From Desulfobacterales bacterium (GTDB taxonomy: Bacteria > Desulfobacterota > Desulfobacteria > Desulfobacterales > UBA11574), in assembly GCA_012974475.1 (NCBI GenBank), contig JAAXQD010000112.1, positions 1 through 8,028 of the forward strand: DNA of 8,028 nt, in the 5' to 3' direction. Positions 1 to 5,739 of the stretch are shown one piece after another; the stretch's first letter is position 1, and each line of letters starts with the position of its first letter. Position numbers and translations under genes: made by a program. The notes below the pieces were generated by a model. It made no database searches and had not been told where the DNA came from. It was given only the letters and a program-made list of their open reading frames with translations.

Positions 1-1007
1 GCTGCCGAGCCAAGAATCACCACCACCATTTCAGCATCTTCGGTACGGTAGCATTCTACAACCTGATGGTTGGTGTTCAAAACCTGGTTCATCACGTCCA
101 TGGCGGCGATAACCCCGCGTTTGATAAAACGGTAGGCAAAATCCTGGGCCACCTGGCCTTCCATGGTTAGATCGGTGTCGGTAAAGGTCCCGGTGAGGTA
201 GCGCTGTTCGAAATCGGGCTGATAGAGGCGATTGGGGGGGGCGACGAAATACTTCAGAAATTCGTCTGAAAGCAGTTCTATGTTTTCCAATGCATGGGAT
301 TTAATAAACCCGTCACCGATCACCATAAACGGCAGCATTACCTGCCGCAGTTCGGCGGTTTTGAAAGCAATGGGCAGCAGATCATGAAATTCCTGATTGT
401 CTTTGGCAACCAGCTGAGCCCATCCGGTATTGCGAACACCATAGAAATCGTTGTGGCCGCAGTGAATGCTTAAAGATCCCTTGTTCACCTCACGGGCCAT
501 GACCGTCATGACCACCGGCAGACGTTTTCCTGCGACTGAAAAGAGGTTCTTGGTTTTCAATACGAGTCCCTGGGACGAGGTGTTGTCGACATAGCGGCCA
601 CCCTGGCACGCCATGGCTTCCACCGCCGCAATGGCCGAAAGCTCGTCACTGGGCTGAAAATACATCAGTTCGGTTCCGAACAGATTCTTCTGCCCCTCGG
701 CGGATGCTTTGGCAAAATCCTCGGCTATAGGTGTAGAGGGCGTTATGGGATAGCCGCAGAGGCCGTCGACCAGACGGGTGAGGATCGAAAGGGCCGCGTG
801 GTTGCCGTCCAAGATGGCCTCTTTGCGCGTCCGGTATTCGCTCAATTTTTCCTCATTTATGGTGGACAGTTCGAACTCAAAGAGTTTTTTGGCGTCGGAC
901 CGCTCCCACTCTTTATTCCAGTCCAGCTTGAGACTTTTCCATTTTCCTCTTTTTCTTTGGTAGGGAAGCACTCCCATAAGGGTATCAATATCTATCTTTG
1001 GTGCCAT
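1..1007 (-). CDS. 2-oxoacid (pyruvate):ferredoxin oxidoreductase, N-terminal part (cut by left edge)
   Basis: Reading the minus strand from ATG at 1007 gives 335 uninterrupted codons up to the window edge, so the C-terminus is missing. Residues 85-96 (GYPITPSTPIAE) are the hallmark of the thiamine-pyrophosphate pyrimidine-binding domain of pyruvate:ferredoxin oxidoreductases. DELSAI (121-126) lies where the family has its TPP-activating glutamate, NTSSQGL (142-148) follows, and R172 in VMAREV matches the substrate-binding arginine region. VVVILGSA at 328-335 begins the next (transketolase-C-like) domain. The family oxidatively decarboxylates pyruvate or a related oxoacid with CoA, passing electrons to ferredoxin or flavodoxin in the cytoplasm. 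The start is supported by AAGGAG 9 nt upstream. About 65 residues precede the family core, longer than in NifJ-type enzymes. An 8-G tract (234-241) lies inside the gene and the frame is intact. The substrate (pyruvate or another oxoacid) cannot be decided from this fragment. Confidence 0.88.
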   Translation of the reverse strand, partial: MAPKIDIDTLMGVLPYQRKRGKWKSLKLDWNKEWERSDAKKLFEFELSTINEEKLSEYRTRKEAILDGNHAALSILTRLVDGLCGYPITPSTPIAEDFAKASAEGQKNLFGTELMYFQPSDELSAIAAVEAMACQGGRYVDNTSSQGLVLKTKNLFSVAGKRLPVVMTVMAREVNKGSLSIHCGHNDFYGVRNTGWAQLVAKDNQEFHDLLPIAFKTAELRQVMLPFMVIGDGFIKSHALENIELLSDEFLKYFVAPPNRLYQPDFEQRYLTGTFTDTDLTMEGQVAQDFAYRFIKRGVIAAMDVMNQVLNTNHQVVECYRTEDAEMVVVILGSA

Positions 1008-1096
1008 CGATCGTATCTCCTTGTGAAATATTTGGTACAGAACAAACTTAGATGAACAGAATGAGTTTAAAACACTTACATTGCTGGATTATATGG

Positions 1097-1158
1097 CCAC
1101 GAAGGAAGGGTTGAATTCCTTTCAGGGCAAACAACAAACGCGAGGGCCTTCCTTGTGG
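1097..1158 (-). other. Inverted repeat in the leader of the oxidoreductase gene
   Basis: CCACGAAGGAAGG (1097-1109) and CCTTCCTTGTGG (1147-1158) pair over 12 bp with a single bulged G. The loop of about 37 nt includes GAATTC and a further TTCCTTT stretch that could pair alternatively with the left arm. In a minus-strand transcript it would form a stem roughly 90-150 nt ahead of the start codon. No T-run follows, so it is not a standard terminator. A regulatory leader role is only a possibility, and no known riboswitch was recognised. Confidence 0.35.
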
Positions 1159-1202
1159 GAAAGTCTTCTGACATTAGCTTTGATTAAGATAATGGAGAGC
1201 TG

Positions 1203-1231
1203 AAATTATTATAAAATGAAACATATGTCAA
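1203..1231 (-). promoter_or_regulatory. Candidate sigma70-type promoter of the oxidoreductase gene
   Basis: On the minus strand a perfect -35 hexamer TTGACA (1226-1231) is followed after 17 nt by TAATTT (1203-1208), a 4/6 match to the -10 consensus. TATAAT is also present but only 12 nt from the -35. Transcription would start near 1196 and give a leader of about 190 nt before the ATG at 1007. This is inferred from consensus only. Confidence 0.45.
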
Positions 1232-1374
1232 CACCTATTGCCAAATGGTCTTCAAATGTTAAGCAAATTCAGTATGTTTATTTCCTTTTTTTCTTTTTAA
1301 ACGCGATATCGCCCATCCTCGGGTAGATGAAGGCGGTACAGCGCGGGCGGTGATTTATTATTCTGTTTTAGGGA
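1232..1374. other. Intergenic stretch with no recognised gene
   Basis: This lies between the candidate oxidoreductase promoter and the IS left end. It holds a T-rich tract (about 1279-1298) and a 10-bp palindrome GCGATATCGC (1303-1312), followed by a GC-rich segment. No open frame with coding character and no RNA gene was recognised. With the leader, the whole gene-free stretch is 1008-1424. Confidence 0.4.
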
Positions 1375-1403
1375 TTAATACCCCGCAGCTTGCTGCGTAT
1401 TAA
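1375..1403 (+). repeat. IS left-end hairpin (imperfect palindrome)
   Basis: TTAATA (1375-1380) pairs with TATTAA (1398-1403), and CGCAGC (1384-1389) pairs with GCTGCG (1392-1397) around a TT loop. A CCC bulge (1381-1383) separates the two stems on the left side. A bulged subterminal hairpin ahead of tnpA is typical of IS200/IS605 left ends, where TnpA recognises the bulge or loop. Its position 21 bp before the transposase ATG could also limit translation, as known for IS200. Confidence 0.65.
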
Positions 1404-1424
1404 AAACGATGATATTGTGGCGTT

Positions 1425-1880
1425 ATGAGTATTTATATCCATAAAAGTCACAATGTATCGGTGTTAATGTATCACATAGTTTGTCCTGCGAAGTATCGGA
1501 ACGTTGTCTTCTCTGAAGAAGTTGATCAAACGCTTAAGGAAGTATGTTTAGAAATTTCCAAGCGCTATGAAATTCACTTTTTAGAGATTGGTACAGATGG
1601 GGACCATGTTCACTTTTTGGTTCAATCTGTACCGACTTATAGCCCAACAAAAATAGTGCGAACGATAAAGAGCATAACAGCTCGAGAAATATTTCGCAGA
1701 ATACCATCAGTCAAAAAGGACCTCTGGGGAGGTGAGTTCTGGACTGATGGATATTACATAAGTTCAGTCGGCAAAAAAGGAACTGAGACAGTTATTAAAA
1801 CATATATTCAGGAGCAGGGAAAAGAAGATGAATATAAACAACTTCACCAAGAACAATTGAAGTTGTTCCAAAGCTCCTGA
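1425..1880 (+). CDS. tnpA: IS200/IS605-family Y1 (HUH) transposase
   Basis: The 151-residue protein has the usual length for this family. It carries the HUH metal-binding motif H61-V-H63 in GTDGDHVHFLVQ and the conserved VCPAKYR near residues 20-25. The likely catalytic tyrosine is Y127 in KTYIQEQGKE, with Q131 completing the metal site in the usual YxxxQ spacing. GGEFWTDGYYISSVGK (102-117) is also characteristic. The enzyme cleaves and rejoins single-stranded DNA at hairpin-marked ends through a 5'-phosphotyrosine intermediate. The ATG at 1425 lacks a clear ribosome-binding site, consistent with low expression of such transposases. No frameshift or stop is seen and the catalytic residues are present, so it is probably functional. 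No tnpB is adjacent. Confidence 0.93.
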   Translation: MSIYIHKSHNVSVLMYHIVCPAKYRNVVFSEEVDQTLKEVCLEISKRYEIHFLEIGTDGDHVHFLVQSVPTYSPTKIVRTIKSITAREIFRRIPSVKKDLWGGEFWTDGYYISSVGKKGTETVIKTYIQEQGKEDEYKQLHQEQLKLFQSS

Positions 1881-1882
1881 TA

Positions 1883-1902
1883 CTCCGCGGCTTGCCGCGG
1901 AG
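1883..1902 (+). repeat. IS right-end hairpin
   Basis: CTCCGCGGC (1883-1891) and GCCGCGGAG (1894-1902) form a perfect 9-bp stem around a TT loop, 2 bp after the tnpA stop. The sequence then reads AGTTCATTTT, a plausible right cleavage region. The stem is GC-rich but not followed directly by a T-run, so it reads as a transposon end rather than a terminator, although it could slow transcription. Confidence 0.65.
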
Positions 1903-2082
1903 CAGTTCATTTTAATCGCTTATTTTAATATTTCAAGAGTTAGGCTAACTGATTTAAAAACTCATAATACGTAACATTTACTCCTTAAATGAGAGTCTAT
2001 TATTCAAGCTCTTGGAAGACGATTTCGCTGTTGCGAGGTATCACCGAACAGATACATTGAATATTTCGAGTCTGCTAAAAGA

Positions 2083-2108
2083 ATCTGTTTGATACAGATC
2101 GAACAGAT
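2083..2108 (+). promoter_or_regulatory. Hairpin or operator-like palindrome just before the transglycosylase start
   Basis: ATCTGTTTGAT (2083-2093) and ATCGAACAGAT (2098-2108) form 11-bp arms around ACAG, with one mismatch that becomes a G-U pair in RNA. A third copy of the half-site, GAACAGATA, lies at 2046-2054. The right arm ends 8 bp before the TTG start at 2117 and touches the weak ribosome-binding site GATGAG, so it could act as an RNA hairpin controlling translation or as a dimeric repressor site. The rest of 1911-2116 is AT-rich and shows no gene. Confidence 0.45.
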
Positions 2109-2116
2109 GAGCAAAA

Positions 2117-2776
2117 TTGAAAACTCAAATGGATAAAAAAATTACCATACAGATACTATCCGTTGAAATTATTCGCTTTTTCTTCATTTTCGTAATGATT
2201 TTGGGTGTATCTCTGGTCTCAATTCATAGTGGCCAGAGGGATGTTCGCGTATTGAAAGCCCCCCCCCAAATATCCATGCCTGCCATCTCTCAGCCCTTGG
2301 CGGATGAAAATGCGGGTGGGCATAGTGTTTACGGAGCACTATCCGGATATATGAATAAAAAGGAACAGTTATTTCATCCCATCATCATTCAGGTGTCCAG
2401 CCGCCACCAAGTTGATCCTGCCCTGGTAAAGGCGATCATTATGGCGGAGTCCGGGTACAACCCCAAGGCGATTTCTAAAAAAGGGGCAAAAGGCCTCATG
2501 CAGCTGATGCCATCCACCGCCCAAGCTCTTGGGGTGGAGGATATTTTCAATCCCAAGCAGAATATCAGTGGCGGCGTTCGGTACTTCAAACAGCTGGTTA
2601 ACAGATTTGACGGAGACATAAAACTGGCCCTTGCGGCATACAACGCCGGAAGTCGAAATGTCAGGCAGTATCAAGGTATTCCCCCCTTCAAATCCACCCA
2701 GTATTACATTGAAAAAGTTTTTAAGTATTATCAGCTATATAAAGACAAGATGCCAGGGGAAACCGACAGCGCTTAA
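2117..2776 (+). CDS. Membrane-anchored lytic transglycosylase (SLT domain)
   Basis: Residues about 17-37 form one hydrophobic segment, giving a signal anchor with the rest in the periplasm. After a 45-residue linker, residues 87-210 form a Slt/GEWL-type transglycosylase domain. E111 in MAESGYNPKAIS is the catalytic acid, followed by GLMQLMP (126-132) and ALAAYNAG (171-178), all standard signatures. The family cleaves the glycosidic bond between N-acetylmuramic acid and N-acetylglucosamine, leaving a 1,6-anhydro end, in wall turnover or in opening the wall for envelope machines. TTG at 2117 is chosen because GATGAG lies 5 nt upstream. ATG at 2129 (215 residues) is a possible alternative. A 9-C tract (2259-2267) encodes APPQ in the linker, where slippage would break the frame. 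The gene stands alone and converges on the LUD gene, 13 bp away. Confidence 0.9.
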   Translation: MKTQMDKKITIQILSVEIIRFFFIFVMILGVSLVSIHSGQRDVRVLKAPPQISMPAISQPLADENAGGHSVYGALSGYMNKKEQLFHPIIIQVSSRHQVDPALVKAIIMAESGYNPKAISKKGAKGLMQLMPSTAQALGVEDIFNPKQNISGGVRYFKQLVNRFDGDIKLALAAYNAGSRNVRQYQGIPPFKSTQYYIEKVFKYYQLYKDKMPGETDSA

Positions 2777-2789
2777 CCTGAATTTCAGT

Positions 2790-3443
2790 CTAAAAACCTT
2801 GATCTTGGTTAATCAGTATTACTTTCACCCTTCCTTTCGGAAATGACTTCTCTGTAATTGTCCAGGTGTTGCATATACGATCCGGGCTTTTACAATCCCC
2901 ACAAAAGGATGTTTTGGCACAGGGTGTTTTTTTGTCAAGTCGCATGGTGTTGACCGGAGCCGCATAATTTTTAATACGAAACATGGCTTCATCCAGATCC
3001 GGAACAATCTTATTGCGACCGACAAGAATAATGACATTTTTGGGTCCAAAAGTGAGAGCACCCACCCGGTTGCCGATCATATCCAGATTAACCAGCTGCC
3101 CGGTTTCGGTCACCGCGTTGCTTCCGGTAATAAAAAGGTCGACCAACAGTGACTGCCGACGCCGTTCCAGACTTTCTTCAGGAGATAGGGTTTTGTCATA
3201 CGTATCCAGTATGTTAAGATCATTGTTGTTTTTGAGAACATCATAAAGTCCGGTGGCAACAAATGTTAAAGATCCGCCCCAAGAGACACTCTTGGGTGCT
3301 ATCTTGGGGATTATTTTTTCAAGCACAATCGATTTGGCTTCATCGGTGTTCTCCACGATAAAAGTTTCAAAGTTATTTGCATCCAAAACTTCTTTAAGAT
3401 CCGTCATCCGGGTTTTCCAATAGTTTTCAATCGGTTTCTCCAT
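2790..3443 (-). CDS. LUD-domain protein (lactate utilisation LutB/LutC/YkgG-related, DUF162)
   Basis: This 217-residue cytoplasmic protein has the LUD domain across most of its length: SWGGSLT (54-60), LFITGSNAVTETGQLVNLD (103-121) and GNRVGALTFGPKNVIILVGRNK (124-145) are family signatures. LutB and LutC belong to the lactate oxidation complex of other bacteria, but stand-alone LUD proteins such as this have no settled function. The C-terminal part has C175, C181, C184 and C191 (CGDCKSPDRICN), possibly a metal or Fe-S site. The start is the ATG at 3443 because GGAGG lies 6 nt upstream. An upstream in-frame start at 3518 lacks such a site. No lutA or lactate permease is adjacent and the gene appears monocistronic. 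It converges on the transglycosylase and diverges from a lipoprotein gene. Confidence 0.87.
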   Translation of the reverse strand: MEKPIENYWKTRMTDLKEVLDANNFETFIVENTDEAKSIVLEKIIPKIAPKSVSWGGSLTFVATGLYDVLKNNNDLNILDTYDKTLSPEESLERRRQSLLVDLFITGSNAVTETGQLVNLDMIGNRVGALTFGPKNVIILVGRNKIVPDLDEAMFRIKNYAAPVNTMRLDKKTPCAKTSFCGDCKSPDRICNTWTITEKSFPKGRVKVILINQDQGF

Positions 3444-3603
3444 AATAGTCCTCCGGTGATATCGGTTTAGGTTTAAAAAAGTATGCATCCTGAATTGGCT
3501 TGACCCGTAAAAACGCAAATGCTATCTGTTCATATCCGTGGGTAAAATCTGTTTAATAAACCAGAACTCGATTTTCAACAACTAAAAGAAAATGAGGTGG
3601 TCG
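3444..3603. promoter_or_regulatory. Divergent promoter region between LUD and lipoprotein genes
   Basis: This 160-bp gap separates two divergent genes, so it must hold both promoters unless one is read through. ATCTGTTC (3524-3531) and ATCTGTTT (3547-3554) are two direct copies, 23 bp apart, of the half-site also found three times upstream of the transglycosylase. The second copy sits in an imperfect palindrome (TCTGTTTA / TAAACCAGA, 3548-3564). No convincing -35/-10 pair was picked out. The ribosome-binding sites are GGAGG for LUD and GAGG for the lipoprotein. Confidence 0.35.
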
Positions 3604-4020
3604 ATGAAGAATTTTTTTTATTTTGGAATTGTGATGTCTGTTTTAATGCTGTTTGCATGCGGTAAAACCAAAGTCGAAGATGTGGTCAAAGACCATGTTA
3701 GAAAACAGTTTAATTTCGATAACGCTGTTAAGGTGGATATATCAAAATTGAAATATACCGTCACGAAAAAAGAAGGCAATGCGGCCACTGTAAACGTTTC
3801 GGGTACAATAAATTGTGACGGCCAGATCTTTTTGGTCAAAGAAGGCGGAAAATGGAGAATCAGTAAAAAAGAAGCGTTAGATGTTTCACCGAAAAAGGAA
3901 CCTTCAGATTCTGTGGAGATCAAAGAAACTTCACCTGTTGCACCGAAAAAGATAGCTTCTCATGGTGAGCAGAAACCCGAATCTTCCCATGGCGAGCAGG
4001 AGATTTCGCACAAACAGTAG
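3604..4020 (+). CDS. Small lipoprotein of unknown function
   Basis: The 138-residue protein starts with MKNFF, a hydrophobic core and the lipobox LFAC (16-19), so C19 should be lipidated and the protein anchored to a membrane facing the periplasm. Residues about 23-87 form a compact alpha/beta stretch (helix VEDVVKDHVRKQ, then strands ending in GGKWRIS), reminiscent of small DUF4878-like lipoproteins; I do not claim that assignment. Residues 95-138 are a low-complexity charged tail with duplicated units: SPKKE and APKKI, and SHGEQ at 119-123 and 128-132. ATG at 3604 is preferred to ATG at 3592 because GAGG (3594-3597) is well spaced from it. No gene follows on this strand in the window. Confidence 0.78.
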   Translation: MKNFFYFGIVMSVLMLFACGKTKVEDVVKDHVRKQFNFDNAVKVDISKLKYTVTKKEGNAATVNVSGTINCDGQIFLVKEGGKWRISKKEALDVSPKKEPSDSVEIKETSPVAPKKIASHGEQKPESSHGEQEISHKQ

Positions 4021-4048
4021 ACGTGTTTTTCCCGGTGACCCAATAGTT

Positions 4049-4098
4049 AACGTCCGAACGGAATATCCTATTTTCGTTCGGGGGCTGTTTTGGACGTT
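4049..4098 (+). terminator. Stem-loops after the lipoprotein gene, possible terminator
   Basis: CCGAACG (4054-4060) pairs with CGTTCGG (4075-4081), and AACGTCC (4049-4055) pairs with GGACGTT (4092-4098). The two stems share CC at 4054-4055, so they compete at those bases or stack with a shared junction. They start 29 bp after the lipoprotein stop. GGGCTGTTTT follows the inner stem, a weak U-run only. The rest of 4021-4287 has no gene that I can support. Confidence 0.35.
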
Positions 4099-4287
4099 AT
4101 GCGCAGTGCCTGTACCCATCCCAAAATATAGGATCCGCTGCCCTCTGACCCTCGATTCATATCCTTTTGAAAAAAATGAACTGCCAAGAATGATTGTTTG
4201 ATTCTGACGTGTTTATTATGATTTTCAATGCCCGGTCCGCTTGTGGTCGTACAGCGGAGGTCCTGTTTCTAAAGGCGGCGGGAAACT

Positions 4288-5739
4288 TCACTCTCCAAGA
4301 AGAATCTGATTTTTGACAGATCTGGTTTCCCCTGCCGCCATCACCCGGATGGCAGGTCTACCTCTTACCGGGCATTTATTCTCACAGATTCCGCATCCCA
4401 CACAGGTATTGAGATCTACATAGGGTCGTTTTACTCGGATCGTTTTCCCATCTCCTGACAGGTAAGTCTCCTCTTTCAGGTGAATGGCCTTGGGAGAAGT
4501 GGGGCAATGTTCTTCACAGACAATGCAGGGACCGTTTTCTGCCCAGGGGAGGCAGCGGCCCCGATAGATATAGGCGGATCCTATCCTTATGGGGCTTTTG
4601 ATTTTTTCTTTAACTGAAAGATGATGTATGGCGCCGGTGGGGCAAACACTGCCACAAAGCGTACATGTGTATTCGCAATATCCCTGGAGCATGATAAGAT
4701 TCGGTGTCCAGAATCCGGCCATTCCTGCTTCGGTAAGTGTGGGGTTGATGGCGTTTGTCGGGCAAACCTTCATGCAGAGCCCACACCGCTGGCAGAGCTT
4801 TAAAAAATCCTTTTCAGGTACGGCGCCCGGTGGTCGGATCAGACGCGCGTCCGATACTTCCGTGGGTTCCCATTCCAGACCCGGAATAGGGGAGGCTGCG
4901 CCCTGACAGGTTTGGGTGCAGAGTTGGCATTGGGTACATTTTTCGGAATATTTTTCCATTTTCAAAATGCTGAATCTGGAAAAAACGCCCAAAAGTGCGC
5001 CCAACGGGCATAGGGTTCGGCACCAGAAGCGCGGCCGGATGCGGTTCAGAAACAAAATAATAAGAAAAATACTGCCGATAAGCCATGCAGATTTAAACGC
5101 CTCGTATCCGTATCCAAAAACCGGCGAAACAATAATTTCCGCTCCGTAACTGATATAATTTAAGATTTTGATATCGGACTGGGCCATGAGGTCAAAAACT
5201 TCCTTAATGCCTGTTCCAAGTCCGGGAAAAATAGCCAGGGACAGAGAGCGAAAGAGAAAAGCGATGGGGTCCAGCATTCCGGTGAAGTTGAGGCCTAAAA
5301 TGGCGGCCATCAGAAGTAGAATTAAGATAAAATATTTAAATTTATGATCCGGACGTTTTTGGTTGGCTCTAACCATCGTCTGCCCTTTTAAGGCAGGTCT
5401 GACAAAGCTCATCAGATGATGAATGGTACCCAACGGGCAGATAAAACCGCAAAAGAGCCTTCCAAAGAAAAGGGTAAGGACAACAATCCCTATGGCCCAT
5501 CCAAAACCTTTGATCCATTGGTGTCCTGAAATAAAAGATGTTAACGCTATTAAGGGGTCGAGTTGGAAAAAGAATGTTACCGGATAATTCAATTCAATAT
5601 TTTGTTCCGAGGTTATTGCAATGGAGTAATCCATGTAGATGTCTAAGGGAAGACGGCTTTCAATCAAGAGAAAAATGAAGAAAATCAAAAAAAAAGACTG
5701 GCTTATACGTCGTGTCCAGACAAAATGTTTCGCTTTCAA
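4288..5739 (-). CDS. Membrane polyferredoxin, NapH-like with NapG/MauM-like C-terminal half
   Basis: The 483-residue protein begins with a NapH/NosR-type membrane part. Hydrophobic segments lie near residues 13-28, 79-100, 135-155 and 217-232, with two CX3CP motifs (C97/C101 and C240/C244). Five cysteine quartets follow: C268-C278, C316-C326, C355-C366, C396-C412 (wide first gap) and C446-C456, each able to bind a 4Fe-4S cluster. The last four resemble NapG/MauM, so this looks like a fusion of quinol-oxidising NapH and the ferredoxin NapG, which pass electrons across the membrane. No reductase gene is adjacent, so the electron partner is unknown. The TTG start overlaps the stop of the DUF362 gene by 4 bp (TTGA) with AAGG upstream, suggesting coupled translation. 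It is the last gene of the operon. Confidence 0.88.
   Translation of the reverse strand: MKAKHFVWTRRISQSFFLIFFIFLLIESRLPLDIYMDYSIAITSEQNIELNYPVTFFFQLDPLIALTSFISGHQWIKGFGWAIGIVVLTLFFGRLFCGFICPLGTIHHLMSFVRPALKGQTMVRANQKRPDHKFKYFILILLLMAAILGLNFTGMLDPIAFLFRSLSLAIFPGLGTGIKEVFDLMAQSDIKILNYISYGAEIIVSPVFGYGYEAFKSAWLIGSIFLIILFLNRIRPRFWCRTLCPLGALLGVFSRFSILKMEKYSEKCTQCQLCTQTCQGAASPIPGLEWEPTEVSDARLIRPPGAVPEKDFLKLCQRCGLCMKVCPTNAINPTLTEAGMAGFWTPNLIMLQGYCEYTCTLCGSVCPTGAIHHLSVKEKIKSPIRIGSAYIYRGRCLPWAENGPCIVCEEHCPTSPKAIHLKEETYLSGDGKTIRVKRPYVDLNTCVGCGICENKCPVRGRPAIRVMAAGETRSVKNQILLGE

Larger units (their letters stand above)
1375..1910 (+). mobile_element. IS200/IS605-family insertion sequence (tnpA only)
   Basis: A single Y1-type transposase gene (1425-1880) is flanked closely by two hairpins of the sort used as left and right ends in this family: a bulged hairpin at 1375-1403 and a perfect stem at 1883-1902. 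There is no tnpB accessory gene, so it is IS200-like. Such elements move as single-stranded circles, insert next to a short target and make no target duplication, so exact ends cannot be read from one copy. I set the left bound at the hairpin base and the right bound just after the TTCA that follows the right hairpin. The ends may be off by 10-30 bp. Gene and ends look intact. Confidence 0.75.

Noticed and set aside
778..1055. Two plus-strand open frames of 61 and 85 codons
   Set aside because: They lie antisense to the start of the oxoacid oxidoreductase, which has clear family motifs and a good ribosome-binding site.
1883..1911. Rho-independent terminator after tnpA
   Set aside because: The GC-rich stem is followed by AGCAGTTCATTTT rather than a direct T-run, and its position fits an IS right end better.
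2369..2674. Minus-strand open frames of 101 and 84 codons
   Set aside because: They are shadows of the lytic transglycosylase catalytic domain, with no recognisable motifs.
2771..2820. Bidirectional terminator between the convergent transglycosylase and LUD genes
   Set aside because: The only pairing seen is a short AACC/GGTT stem inside the LUD coding end, too weak to call.
3444..3518. 25-residue upstream extension of the LUD protein
   Set aside because: GGAGG sits 6 nt before the ATG at 3443, and the extra residues do not look like part of the domain.
3931..4201. Open frames of 62 (minus) and 79 (plus) codons around the end of the lipoprotein gene
   Set aside because: They overlap the lipoprotein tail in other frames or extend into non-coding sequence, with no ribosome-binding site or family motif.
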